Shown here one piece after another: positions 1-7,794 of a stretch of DNA of 9,419 bases (position 1 is its first letter; every line of letters starts with the position of its first letter). The stretch comes from Porticoccaceae bacterium (GTDB lineage Bacteria > Pseudomonadota > Gammaproteobacteria > Pseudomonadales > Porticoccaceae). Below the pieces are notes generated by a model. That model had not been told where the DNA came from, did not search any database, and saw nothing but the letters and a program-made list of their open reading frames with translations. Position numbers and translations under genes: made by a program. The stretch covers positions 1 through 9,419 of the forward strand of contig NZXB01000057.1 of assembly GCA_002701765.1 (NCBI GenBank), in the 5' to 3' direction.

Positions 1-205
1 TAAAGTGAATCCAGGCTCGCTCATATTGTCTGCAGAAATGATGTTGCGGCATATGGGATGGGGCGAGGCTGCTGATCTTGTGGTAAAGGGAATCGAGGGA
101 GCAATATCTCAAAAAAAGGTGACTTATGATTTTGAGAGACTCATGGAAAATGCTCAGCTTCTATCTTGCTCGCAGTTCGGTGAGGCGATTATAGAAAGTA
201 TGTAA
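1..205 (+). CDS. icd: Isocitrate dehydrogenase (NADP), C-terminal fragment
   Basis: This is the last 67 codons of icd; the reading frame is entered at base 2 (AAA GTG AAT) and the gene begins left of the window. Icd converts isocitrate to 2-oxoglutarate and CO2 with NADP in the cytosolic TCA cycle. The fragment carries NPGS, then [34 protein letters not shown] and the ending FGEAIIESM. These match the C-terminus of the dimeric E. coli-type Icd almost residue for residue, which excludes the monomeric Idh family. The stop codon is TAA at 203-205. In Pseudomonas-type genomes icd also lies next to the clpS-clpA region, usually with cspD in between; cspD is absent here. No convincing terminator follows the stop. 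Confidence 0.96.
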   Translation, partial: KVNPGSLILSAEMMLRHMGWGEAADLVVKGIEGAISQKKVTYDFERLMENAQLLSCSQFGEAIIESM

Positions 206-231
206 CATTATCCCGTGTGGACTAATAGATT

Positions 232-259
232 TTGAGCCGCCGCCTGATGGCGTTATAAG
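232..259 (+). promoter_or_regulatory. Candidate sigma70 promoter for the clpS-clpA transcript
   Basis: The elements are TTGAGC (232-237), a 16-bp spacer and TATAAG (254-259): 9 of 12 matches to TTGACA/TATAAT. Transcription would start near 265-267 and give a clpS leader of about 130 nt. It lies between the icd stop and clpS, where a promoter is expected. This is a consensus match only. A second, poorer match (TTGTCT at 314-319, 17 bp, TTTAGT at 337-342) is an alternative. Confidence 0.4.
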
Positions 260-307
260 GGCACTAAGTCAATGTTAGACATAAACCAGTCTACTCCGAA
301 GGTTTAA

Positions 308-415
308 ATGGTGTTGTCTAGTTTATATTTAGATGCTTTAGTTGAAAGTAAAACAGAGACTAATTTTAGAATTGTTGTACCAAGGCAGGTTGTTATCCAT
401 GAGTCAAAAAACTAA
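308..415 (+). CDS. Possible 35-codon leader ORF overlapping clpS
   Basis: An unrecognised short frame begins with ATG at 308, ends with TAA at 413-415 and encodes 35 residues ([14 protein letters not shown]...). A Shine-Dalgarno-like GAAGG at 298-302 lies 5 nt before its ATG. It overlaps the clpS start (399) by 17 nt in another frame. An 11-codon frame (272-307, MLDINQSTPKV) ends immediately before it, giving the junction TAAATG. This geometry would suit a leader whose translation affects access to the clpS start, but frames this short occur by chance and no family is recognised. It could be translated only if transcription starts upstream of about 295, as the promoter candidate at 232-259 would allow. 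Confidence 0.18.
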   Translation: MVLSSLYLDALVESKTETNFRIVVPRQVVIHESKN

Positions 416-737
416 CGAGTACAGCACTGATGATGATGTAGGGGTCTTAGTAAAAGAGAAGCCTCCAGCTCTTCAGAAACCGCGGCTCTACCAAGTCGTG
501 CTGCTAAATGATGATTACACTCCAATGGAATTTGTCGTAGAATTGATAGAAAAGTTTTTCAGCAAAACCCGAGAAACCGCCACGAGAATTATGCTCATGA
601 TTCATAACGAAGGCAAAGGAGTATGTGGCATCTACACTCAAGATATAGCAGAAACAAAAGCAGCGATGGTCAACAAGTATTCAATGCAGCACCAGCATCC
701 GCTGTTATGCGAAGCCGAACCATGTGACGAAGACTAG
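399..737 (+). CDS. clpS: ClpS, ATP-dependent Clp protease adaptor (N-degron recognin)
   Basis: ClpS binds N-terminal Leu, Phe, Tyr or Trp of substrates and delivers them to the N-domain of ClpA for degradation by ClpAP in the cytosol. The 112-residue product has the family signature [13 protein letters not shown] (35-47). It includes the N-degron pocket residues Asn37, Asp38, Asp39, Thr41 and Met43, with the pocket histidine in MLMIHNEG (His69). GVCGIYT (75-80 region), [11 protein letters not shown] (84-94) and HPLL (100-103) follow. The start is ATG 399, because the homologous region begins soon after it. An upstream in-frame TTG at 342 would add 19 residues unlike the family. The ribosome-binding signal is modest (AAGG or CAGG at 382-389). 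The acidic, cysteine-containing tail EAEPCDED goes slightly beyond the usual end. The clpA start codon lies 5 bp after the stop, so the two genes are surely cotranscribed. Confidence 0.95.
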   Translation: MSQKTNEYSTDDDVGVLVKEKPPALQKPRLYQVVLLNDDYTPMEFVVELIEKFFSKTRETATRIMLMIHNEGKGVCGIYTQDIAETKAAMVNKYSMQHQHPLLCEAEPCDED

Positions 738-742
738 TACTT

Positions 743-3040
743 ATGCTGAGCCGTGAACTTGAAGTTACTTTAAATCTCGCTTTCAAAACCGCCCGCGAAA
801 ATCGCCATGAATTTATGACGGTGGAACATCTGTTACTAGCACTTCTTGATGATGCGTCCGCATCCAGAGTCCTGAAGGCATGTGGCGCGGATCTGGATCT
901 ACTGAGGCATGATCTTCAAGAATTTATTGACTCCACCATCCCTAGAATATCTAAAGATGAAGAAGATCAAGAAACAAAGCCAACGCATGGATTTCAACGA
1001 GTTCTTCAAAGAGCTGTCTTTCAAGTCAATTCCGCTAACACAAGGGAGGTCATGGGTGCAAATGTCATCGTAGCAATTTTTAGCGAGCAAGAAAGTCAAG
1101 CGGTATATCTATTACGATTGCAGAATGTTGCTCGTATCGATGTTGTTAACTTTATTTCTCACGGAATTTCTAAAATGGCAGATCAATCCGAACCATCAAA
1201 TACTGATCAACCCCTAAATGAGCCTGATCATGATAGTGAAACTCCAATTAAATCAGATGAACTACTGATACAATTTGCTACTAACCTGAATTCTAAGGCG
1301 GAAAAGGGCCTAATCGACCCTCTAATCGGTCGGATATCGGAACTTGAGCGTTTGAGCCAAATTCTGATGCGTCGAAGGAAAAACAATCCATTATTAGTCG
1401 GAGAAGCAGGGGTAGGGAAGACCGCCATAGCAGAGGGGCTAGCGCAACTTATAGTTGAAGGAAAGGTCGCTGAACCAATATTGAATAGCACAGTCTATTC
1501 TTTGGATATGGGATCATTGCTCGCTGGAACAAAGTATAGAGGAGATTTTGAGAAACGGCTGAAAGGAATAATCAATGAACTAAAACAGAAAGATAAATGC
1601 ATTCTGTTCATAGACGAAATTCATACCATAATTGGAGCCGGTGCTGCGTCCGGCGGGGTGATGGATGCTTCTAATATTCTAAAACCGCTCCTTTCATCTG
1701 GTGAAATTCGGTGCATCGGTTCAACAACCTACCAAGAGTATCGCGGAGTATTTGACAAAGATCATGCCCTATCAAGACGATTCCAAAAGATCGACATCTC
1801 TGAGCCTACTGTTGAAGAGGCACACCAAATTTTAAAGGGACTGAAATCACGTTTCGAACACTATCACTCGTTGCGTTATAGCGACGCTTCTCTCAGATCA
1901 GCAGCTGAACTTTCTAGCAAATTTATCAATGATAGATTTTTACCTGATAAGGCAATTGATGTCATCGACGAAGCAGGAGCGTTTCAAAGGCTCCAAACGA
2001 GTGACAAACGTAAAAAAATTGTAAGCGTTTCTGACATTGAAAATATCGTATCAAAAATTGCCCGTATACCTCCCAAAAGTGTTTCTAACTCTGACAAGAA
2101 GCAACTTAAAGGGTTAGCTCAAAAACTCAAGATGACTGTTTTTGGACAAGATCATGCAATCGACAAACTATCTACTGCTATCAAGCTCGCCAGAGCAGGT
2201 TTGCGGGAGGAAAACAAACCCATTGGAAGCTATTTATTTGCTGGACCAACCGGAGTGGGTAAAACAGAACTAAGCAAACAATTAGCAAAGATATTAGGGG
2301 TTGAGCTGATCCGCTTTGACATGTCTGAATATATGGAACGTCACACAGTGTCTCGGCTAATTGGAGCCCCGCCCGGATATATCGGTTATGATAAAGGCGG
2401 ACTTCTAACTGAAGCCATTAATAAACAACCATACTCTGTTCTGCTCTTGGACGAAATTGAAAAGGCTCATCCAGATGTATTTAATATACTTTTGCAGGTG
2501 ATGGATCATGGAGCCTTGACCGACAATGACGGGAGAAAAGCCGATTTCAAAAACACAATAATAATAATGACAACTAATGCCGGCGCAGAATTAATGAGCC
2601 GCGCGTCAATTGGATTTTCAACTCAAGATCACAGCTCCGATGGAATTGAATCCATAAAGAAGATATTTAGTCCTGAGTTTCGAAACAGACTCGATGATAT
2701 AGTCCAGTTTGGAAGTTTGACTAAAAAAGTCATTAAAACGGTAGTAGATAAATTTTTAGTTCAATTGCAAGTCCAATTAGATGACAAAAAAGTGTTTCTG
2801 GAAGTCGATAATAAAGCTCGATCTTGGTTAGCAAAAAATGGTTATGACAGTAAAATGGGTGCAAGACCGATGGATCGCTTGATTCAAGAACACATAAAAA
2901 AGCCGCTTGCTGAAGAAGTGCTATTTGGCATGCTCGCTAAGAATGGCGGCCTCGCCAAAGTGACAGTTGCGGGCAATAAACTTTCAATCGAATGTCAGCC
3001 AGTTAATAAAACAGAAAAAGCAGCGATCCTTGCAAAGTGA
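743..3040 (+). CDS. clpA: ClpA, ATPase subunit of the ClpAP protease
   Basis: ClpA is a double-ring AAA+ unfoldase that threads substrates, including those brought by ClpS, into ClpP. The 765 residues are close to the usual length (E. coli 758). An N-domain (about 1-143, with RHEFMTVEHLLLALL) is followed by an acidic linker (145-172). The D1 module has Walker A GEAGVGKT (220-227), pore loop KYRG (264-267), Walker B ILFIDE (287-292) and arginines at 345-346. The D2 module has Walker A GPTGVGKT (501-508), pore loop GYIGYD (545-550), Walker B VLLLDE (566-571), the arginine-containing PEFRNRL (644-650) and sensor-2 GARP (706-709). The ClpP-docking tripeptide IGF is at 623-625, so this is a ClpP partner and not ClpB. 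No domain is missing. infA converges on it; the 58-bp gap between the stops holds no clear terminator, only a short TGTT-AC-AACA palindrome. ClpP is not encoded in the window. Confidence 0.97.
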   Translation: MLSRELEVTLNLAFKTARENRHEFMTVEHLLLALLDDASASRVLKACGADLDLLRHDLQEFIDSTIPRISKDEEDQETKPTHGFQRVLQRAVFQVNSANTREVMGANVIVAIFSEQESQAVYLLRLQNVARIDVVNFISHGISKMADQSEPSNTDQPLNEPDHDSETPIKSDELLIQFATNLNSKAEKGLIDPLIGRISELERLSQILMRRRKNNPLLVGEAGVGKTAIAEGLAQLIVEGKVAEPILNSTVYSLDMGSLLAGTKYRGDFEKRLKGIINELKQKDKCILFIDEIHTIIGAGAASGGVMDASNILKPLLSSGEIRCIGSTTYQEYRGVFDKDHALSRRFQKIDISEPTVEEAHQILKGLKSRFEHYHSLRYSDASLRSAAELSSKFINDRFLPDKAIDVIDEAGAFQRLQTSDKRKKIVSVSDIENIVSKIARIPPKSVSNSDKKQLKGLAQKLKMTVFGQDHAIDKLSTAIKLARAGLREENKPIGSYLFAGPTGVGKTELSKQLAKILGVELIRFDMSEYMERHTVSRLIGAPPGYIGYDKGGLLTEAINKQPYSVLLLDEIEKAHPDVFNILLQVMDHGALTDNDGRKADFKNTIIIMTTNAGAELMSRASIGFSTQDHSSDGIESIKKIFSPEFRNRLDDIVQFGSLTKKVIKTVVDKFLVQLQVQLDDKKVFLEVDNKARSWLAKNGYDSKMGARPMDRLIQEHIKKPLAEEVLFGMLAKNGGLAKVTVAGNKLSIECQPVNKTEKAAILAK
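1410..1417 (+). other. KOPS-like octamer GGGTAGGG inside clpA
   Basis: GGGTAGGG matches the FtsK-orienting polar sequence GGGNAGGG known in E. coli. It falls in the codons for the D1 Walker A motif (Gly-Val-Gly-Lys) of clpA, with G-rich strand in the direction of clpA and ftsK. I saw no other exact match on either strand. At this base composition roughly a third of a match would be expected by chance in 9.4 kb, so one site proves nothing. Confidence 0.2.
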
Positions 3041-3098
3041 GACGCGACTGGTGTTTGTGTAATATCATCAAAACTGTTACAACACATTGACTAGTAGG

Positions 3099-3317
3099 CT
3101 AGCGCTCTCTGTAAGTAATACGGCCCTTTGTTAAATCATACGGCGTCATCTCAACCTTGACCTTGTCGCCTGTCAGGATGCGAATATAATGCTTGCGCAT
3201 TTTTCCAGAGATATGAGCCATAATTACATGCCCATTCTCCAATTTAACCTTAAATGTTGTGTTAGGAAGTGTATCTATTACTTCCCCATCTAATTCAATA
3301 TTTTCTTCTTTTGCCAT
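3099..3317 (-). CDS. infA: Translation initiation factor IF-1
   Basis: IF-1 binds the ribosomal A site of the 30S subunit and works with IF-2 and IF-3 in start-codon selection. The protein has 72 residues, the standard length, and is a single S1-like OB fold. Diagnostic stretches are [13 protein letters not shown] (1-13), [14 protein letters not shown] (17-30), [20 protein letters not shown] (34-53) and [11 protein letters not shown] (60-70). It begins with ATG at 3317 and the first residues match E. coli IF-1. No strong Shine-Dalgarno sequence precedes it (nearest is AAGA, about 14 nt upstream). It is convergent with clpA and lies 249 bp downstream of aat on the same strand, a gap long enough for its own promoter. 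Confidence 0.97.
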   Translation of the reverse strand: MAKEENIELDGEVIDTLPNTTFKVKLENGHVIMAHISGKMRKHYIRILTGDKVKVEMTPYDLTKGRITYRER

Positions 3318-3361
3318 TTATCTATTATCTTGTCGATCAGTTAAAAAGGGCGCCAGTTTGC

Positions 3362-3367
3362 CTTATA
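3362..3367 (-). promoter_or_regulatory. Candidate -10 element for infA
   Basis: Read on the minus strand this is TATAAG, one mismatch from TATAAT, giving an infA leader of about 38 nt. No good -35 hexamer sits at 16-18 bp, so this rests on the -10 match and position only. Just downstream, AAGGC and GCCCTTTTT could form a weak imperfect stem followed by five T residues; it is too poor to call a terminator. Confidence 0.22.
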
Positions 3368-3471
3368 ATCACTTTTTTAGCAAAACCATCTATTATTCTC
3401 TACCCATTCCTTTTTCAAAGCTCCCAGTAGCCACTCCCATTTGTTGCCTTTGCCTTTTAAAACTCATGAAA

Positions 3472-3490
3472 TCGTCTTTAAAAAAGACGA
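3472..3490 (-). terminator. Perfect 8-bp hairpin after aat, possible weak terminator
   Basis: The arms TCGTCTTT (3472-3479) and AAAGACGA (3483-3490) are exact inverted complements around a 3-nt AAA loop. On the minus strand the hairpin lies about 77 nt past the aat stop and before infA, so it could end or process the trxB-aat transcript. Only three T residues follow it and the inner pairs are A-T, so its strength as an intrinsic terminator is doubtful. It could equally be a chance palindrome in AT-rich DNA. Confidence 0.3.
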
Positions 3491-3566
3491 AATCTTAAGA
3501 CCATATTACCGCCGGTCAAATCATATATAGAATCACATAAGATGTCTTTATTTGCTAATTCAAAAG

Positions 3567-4304
3567 CTATTGACGACCCAAAATAGCTCTATCGCATACC
3601 TTTGCGAAAATATCATTATCATCAAAGTTTGGCCAATCAATATTCCGATATCTTTGAACACCCAAGATATTTAGGAAATCCGAACGCGATATAGGTTTTG
3701 CTCCCAAACTCTCCAAATGAGGCGTTACTAATTGGCAATCAATTAAACTAAAACCAACTTTTTTCAATCCTTCACATAGCGCGATTAATGCAACTTTGGA
3801 AGCATTAGGAACACTACTAAACATGGATTCCCCGCAGAAAATTCCACCGATAGCGACTCCATATAAGCCACCTATTAACTCGCCATTCAACCAAACCTCG
3901 ATTGAATGAGCCGCACCAGCAACATGCAGTCTGCAATACGCTTCCTCCATATCGGGTGTAATCCAACTCCCTTTAATTTTTCGATTTCCATCCCGACTGC
4001 ATTCCTGCACTATTTTATTAAAAACTGAATCTGAAGTTATAGAATATCGATTTCTCTTAATATCTCGCTTAAGACTACGTGAAATGTGGATATTATGGGG
4101 ACGTAATATGCATCTTTCGGGCGGACTCCACCATAGCAAGGGATCCTCTTTTCCATACCAAGGAAAAATGCCTTTTCTATAGGCTGTTAATAATGTCTGT
4201 GTGTGAAGGTTTCCGCCTATGGCAAGTAAGCCGTCCATAGACTGACTAGCACTATTTGGGTCAGGGAATTCAGGGTTTGATGGGTCCAGATAACTTATTG
4301 GCAT
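3567..4304 (-). CDS. aat: Leucyl/phenylalanyl-tRNA-protein transferase
   Basis: Aat transfers Leu or Phe from aminoacyl-tRNA to N-terminal Arg or Lys of proteins, creating primary N-degrons read by ClpS. Seen in the 245-residue product: DGLLAIGGNL (24-33), AYRKGIFPWYG (41-51), LLWWSPPERC (56-65), HISRSLKR (73-80), GSWIT (112-116), AHSIEVW (132-138), FCGESMFS (156-163) and LIDCQ (187-191). Glu159, Asp189 and Gln191 have the spacing of E. coli Glu156, Asp186 and Gln188, which are implicated in catalysis. I chose ATG 4304 because it gives a family-like N-terminus (MPISYLDP) four bases after the trxB stop. In-frame ATG 4334 or TTG 4337 would overlap trxB and add 10-11 unlike residues. No clear Shine-Dalgarno is seen, so translation is probably coupled to trxB. 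The total is slightly longer than E. coli Aat (234). The arginyl-transferase gene (ate/bpt) that usually follows is absent. Confidence 0.95.
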   Translation of the reverse strand: MPISYLDPSNPEFPDPNSASQSMDGLLAIGGNLHTQTLLTAYRKGIFPWYGKEDPLLWWSPPERCILRPHNIHISRSLKRDIKRNRYSITSDSVFNKIVQECSRDGNRKIKGSWITPDMEEAYCRLHVAGAAHSIEVWLNGELIGGLYGVAIGGIFCGESMFSSVPNASKVALIALCEGLKKVGFSLIDCQLVTPHLESLGAKPISRSDFLNILGVQRYRNIDWPNFDDNDIFAKVCDRAILGRQ

Positions 4305-4308
4305 GGAA

Positions 4309-5253
<945 letters not shown>

Positions 5254-5298
5254 TTATTACCTCTTCACCAAATAAATTAAAGTTCCCAAAACAGGGGT

Positions 5299-5304
5299 GT
5301 TATA
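5299..5304 (-). promoter_or_regulatory. Candidate -10 element for trxB-aat
   Basis: On the minus strand this reads TATAAC, five of six matches to TATAAT, about 46 bp upstream of the trxB start. No convincing -35 is placed at normal spacing, so the promoter may need an activator. An alternative farther upstream is TAAAAT with a poor TTCATG 17 bp before it. Confidence 0.25.
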
Positions 5305-5306
5305 TG

Positions 5307-5321
5307 GCATATGATATATGC
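5307..5321. repeat. Perfect inverted repeat GCATAT-GAT-ATATGC in the trxB/ftsK divergent region
   Basis: Six-base arms flank a 3-bp centre, directly adjoining the candidate trxB -10 element. Its position would suit an operator where a regulator affects trxB transcription. The sequence is AT-rich and low in complexity, so it may be fortuitous, and I do not recognise it as a known operator. Confidence 0.3.
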
Positions 5322-5366
5322 TATGGGTTAATTACTCCCATATATATTTTATTATCATTTGATAGC

Positions 5367-5386
5367 CACATGAATTCACATGGAAT
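5367..5386. repeat. Two direct copies of CACATG one helical turn apart
   Basis: CACATG occurs at 5367-5372 and again at 5377-5382, a 10-bp period, and the following four bases are similar (AATT and GAAT). Direct repeats in the same helical phase upstream of a gene can bind a regulator. The site lies about 90-105 bp before ftsK. It does not fit the CRP/Vfr consensus. It could be chance. Confidence 0.25.
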
Positions 5387-5410
5387 GAAGGTGTTTAGTC
5401 GATAATGAGC

Positions 5411-5416
5411 TACAAT
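5411..5416 (+). promoter_or_regulatory. Candidate -10 element for ftsK-lolA
   Basis: TACAAT differs from TATAAT at one position and would give a leader of about 50 nt before the ftsK GTG. No good -35 sits 16-18 bp upstream (the 17-bp position reads AAGGTG), so support is weak. Confidence 0.22.
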
Positions 5417-5472
5417 TGAGCGTTTGGGGCTCTGGTAGCAAAAGATAATTTACCAATTATGGATTCGTCATA

Positions 5473-7794
5473 GTGACTACAAACTCGAGGTTAGCAAGAT
5501 TAACAGCGGAAGGAGCATTAATCGGTTTAATATTGGTGTGTGCCATTATTTTTATCTCGCTTATAACGTATTCGCCGGATGATCCAGGCTGGTCAACGTC
5601 AGGAACACGGGAAACTATAAAAAATAAAATTGGACCTGTAGGTTCTATCCTAGCCGACTTTTTTTATTATGCTTTTGGCTTTATGGCTTATATCTTTCCT
5701 TCAGCATTAACATTACGAGCGTTTGAAAAACTGAGACGATATTTCCGTTCGTCTGATGATCAATTTGATCTAGAGGCGCTAGTACTTACAGTAGTTGGCT
5801 TTGTTTTGATAATGGCAAGCACATCGGCTTTAACCCATATCCATATAAGAGTTACAGATCTTGATTTTCAATATGCTGGCGGTCTTATAGGCTTTACTGT
5901 TGGAAATGCTTCATTAGCGGCATTTAGTAAGATTGGGAGCAGCTTAATCTTAACAGCGATATTTTTATTTGGCGTCAGTGTGTTCGCGGATATTTCTTGG
6001 TTTAGAATCGGTCATGAATTGCGCTGTAAGCTAATTGGTTACTACAAGAATCTAAATCAATATCTCCTCATCAAGTTAGCCGACCGCAGAGAATCATCAT
6101 TGTCACAAAAACTTGTTAACGAAAGAAGATCCAAGTTATCCAATGAGCAAGAAGAACAAGCTAAGAGAATCTCACCGATAATAGAGCTACCAGTTGGTGA
6201 TGAAACCAAAAGCGGCCGCTTTGAAAGAGAAAAACAGCATCTCCTATTTGAAGATGATGATCTCAAAGAATCTTTACCGCCTTTAAATCTGCTAGATTCG
6301 GCCAATATCGAAGAGGGAATCGGTTACTCGACTAAATCTCTGGAGCATCTATCTCGACTTCTTGAGCATAAACTTCAAGACTTTGGTATTAGTGTAAATG
6401 TTGTAGCGGTCCTGCCAGGGCCAGTCGTCACGCGTTTTGAAATTCAACCAGCCGCAGGAATTAAAGTAAGTCGTATTACGGCTTTAGCAAAAGATTTGGC
6501 TCGCTCTATGGCTGTAATAAGCGTAAGAGTCGTCGAGGTAATCTCAGGAAAGTCAGTCGTTGGCATAGAAATTCCAAATGAACAAAGAAAAATGGTACGG
6601 CTCAGCGAGGTATTATCCAGTGATTCATATGACCGTTCTACATCCTTGCTAACCCTTGCGCTCGGACACGATATTTCAGGAATTCCAATTGTAGTCGACC
6701 TTGCTCGGATGCCACATTTGCTTGTTGCAGGAACTACAGGCTCTGGAAAATCAGTTGGAATAAATGCGATGCTTTTGAGCTTGCTTTTCAAATCTTCGCC
6801 AGAAGATGTAAAGCTGATATTAATTGACCCCAAAATGCTGGAACTTTCAGTCTATGACGGTATACCTCACTTACTCACGCCAGTCATAACCGATATGAAA
6901 GACGCCGCTAATGGACTTCGCTGGTGCGTTGGCGAAATGGAACGGCGTTACAAGTTGATGTCTGCTCTGGGAGTGCGAAATGTCTCCGGTTACAATCGTA
7001 AAATCGAAGATGCAGAGAAACTTGGAAACCCAATTGTTGATCCGCTATGGGAATCAAGCACTGTCGACGATACGATAGAGAATGGTACGCAATTAACGCC
7101 TCCGTTATTGCAAAAATTACCTTACATAGTAGTTGTCATAGATGAATTCGCCGATATGATTATGATCGTCGGCAAAAAAGTCGAGCAATTGATTGCTCGA
7201 ATTGCTCAAAAAGCTCGCGCCGCAGGGATACATCTGATTTTAGCTACACAAAGACCATCGGTTGATGTCATAACAGGCCTGATTAAAGCCAATGTACCAA
7301 CCAGAATTGCCTTTCAAGTCTCATCAAAGATTGATTCACGAACTATTCTTGATCAAGGTGGTGCCGAACAATTGCTCGGCCATGGAGATATGCTCTATCT
7401 ACCTCCGGGCACAAGCGTACCGGAACGTGTTCATGGCGCTTTCGTTGATGATATGGAGGTTCATAGGGTTGTTGCCGAGCTAAAACGCCGGGGAGAGACC
7501 GACTATGTATCAGAAATAACAGATGAATTCGCTGTTTCAGGAATAGCTGTGCCAGGATTTACATCTGATACCTCTGATGAAACGAGCGAAATCCAAGATC
7601 CTTTATATGATGAAGCAGTGCTTTTTGTCGTCGAGTCCAGAAAGGCCTCGATCTCATCACTGCAAAGAAAATTCAGGGTGGGTTACAACAGGGCCGCTCG
7701 TCTCATTGAAGCAATGGAAGAGCAGGGGCTAGTGTCTCCGATGACCAATAGTGGAATCCGTGAAGTTCTCGCGCCGGCCGGTAATAAGTTATGA
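5473..7794 (+). CDS. ftsK: DNA translocase FtsK
   Basis: FtsK is anchored at the division septum and pumps DNA to bring dif sites together and activate XerCD. The 773-residue protein has an N-terminal membrane domain with hydrophobic segments near 13-34, 57-82, 101-125 and 155-175. A short charged linker (about 180-285) follows, far shorter than the roughly 600-residue E. coli linker. The motor has an alpha part (about 285-395) and a RecA-like beta part with Walker A GTTGSGKS (420-427), [12 protein letters not shown] (448-459), Walker [10 protein letters not shown] (553-561) and [18 protein letters not shown] (588-605). The C-terminal winged-helix gamma domain (about 708-768) has [20 protein letters not shown] and REVLAP, as in KOPS-reading FtsK. 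The start is GTG 5473: the frame upstream has no ATG before a stop at 5446. The signal before it is weak (ATGGA). A 4-codon frame (ATG 5459 to TAG 5471-5473) overlaps this GTG by one base. It overlaps lolA by four bases. Confidence 0.96.
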   Translation: MTTNSRLARLTAEGALIGLILVCAIIFISLITYSPDDPGWSTSGTRETIKNKIGPVGSILADFFYYAFGFMAYIFPSALTLRAFEKLRRYFRSSDDQFDLEALVLTVVGFVLIMASTSALTHIHIRVTDLDFQYAGGLIGFTVGNASLAAFSKIGSSLILTAIFLFGVSVFADISWFRIGHELRCKLIGYYKNLNQYLLIKLADRRESSLSQKLVNERRSKLSNEQEEQAKRISPIIELPVGDETKSGRFEREKQHLLFEDDDLKESLPPLNLLDSANIEEGIGYSTKSLEHLSRLLEHKLQDFGISVNVVAVLPGPVVTRFEIQPAAGIKVSRITALAKDLARSMAVISVRVVEVISGKSVVGIEIPNEQRKMVRLSEVLSSDSYDRSTSLLTLALGHDISGIPIVVDLARMPHLLVAGTTGSGKSVGINAMLLSLLFKSSPEDVKLILIDPKMLELSVYDGIPHLLTPVITDMKDAANGLRWCVGEMERRYKLMSALGVRNVSGYNRKIEDAEKLGNPIVDPLWESSTVDDTIENGTQLTPPLLQKLPYIVVVIDEFADMIMIVGKKVEQLIARIAQKARAAGIHLILATQRPSVDVITGLIKANVPTRIAFQVSSKIDSRTILDQGGAEQLLGHGDMLYLPPGTSVPERVHGAFVDDMEVHRVVAELKRRGETDYVSEITDEFAVSGIAVPGFTSDTSDETSEIQDPLYDEAVLFVVESRKASISSLQRKFRVGYNRAARLIEAMEEQGLVSPMTNSGIREVLAPAGNKL

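Noticed and set aside
236..259. Terminator for icd (CGCC-TGAT-GGCG)
   Set aside because: The stem is only 4 bp and no T run follows.
314..342. Second promoter candidate TTGTCT-17-TTTAGT before clpS
   Set aside because: Only 8 of 12 consensus matches; the candidate at 232-259 is better and the two are alternatives.
342..398. N-terminal extension of clpS from a TTG at 342
   Set aside because: The 19 extra residues do not resemble ClpS N-termini, and ATG 399 gives a 112-residue protein of usual length.
206..398. Remnant of cspD between icd and clpS
   Set aside because: Neither strand gives cold-shock motifs such as GTVKWFN or KGFGFI.
2552..2576. ATA trinucleotide run in clpA
   Set aside because: It encodes the hydrophobic strand NTIIIMTTN that is conserved in ClpA, so it is coding constraint and not a microsatellite of note.
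3259..3498. Plus-strand 79-codon frame overlapping infA
   Set aside because: It is antisense to infA and the following gap, is Ser/Leu-rich with no recognisable family, and infA is certain.
3318..3566. tRNA-Ser gene (as serW lies near infA in E. coli)
   Set aside because: No T-loop GGTTCGAATC-like sequence or cloverleaf arms on either strand.
5365..5380. CRP/Vfr-type site around CACATGAATTCACA
   Set aside because: The half-sites do not have the TGTGA-N6-TCACA arrangement.
6444..6833. 129-codon minus-strand frame within ftsK
   Set aside because: It is an antisense shadow of the conserved FtsK motor; its low-complexity Ser/Ile/Thr composition is typical of such shadows. The same holds for the antisense frames in clpA and serS.
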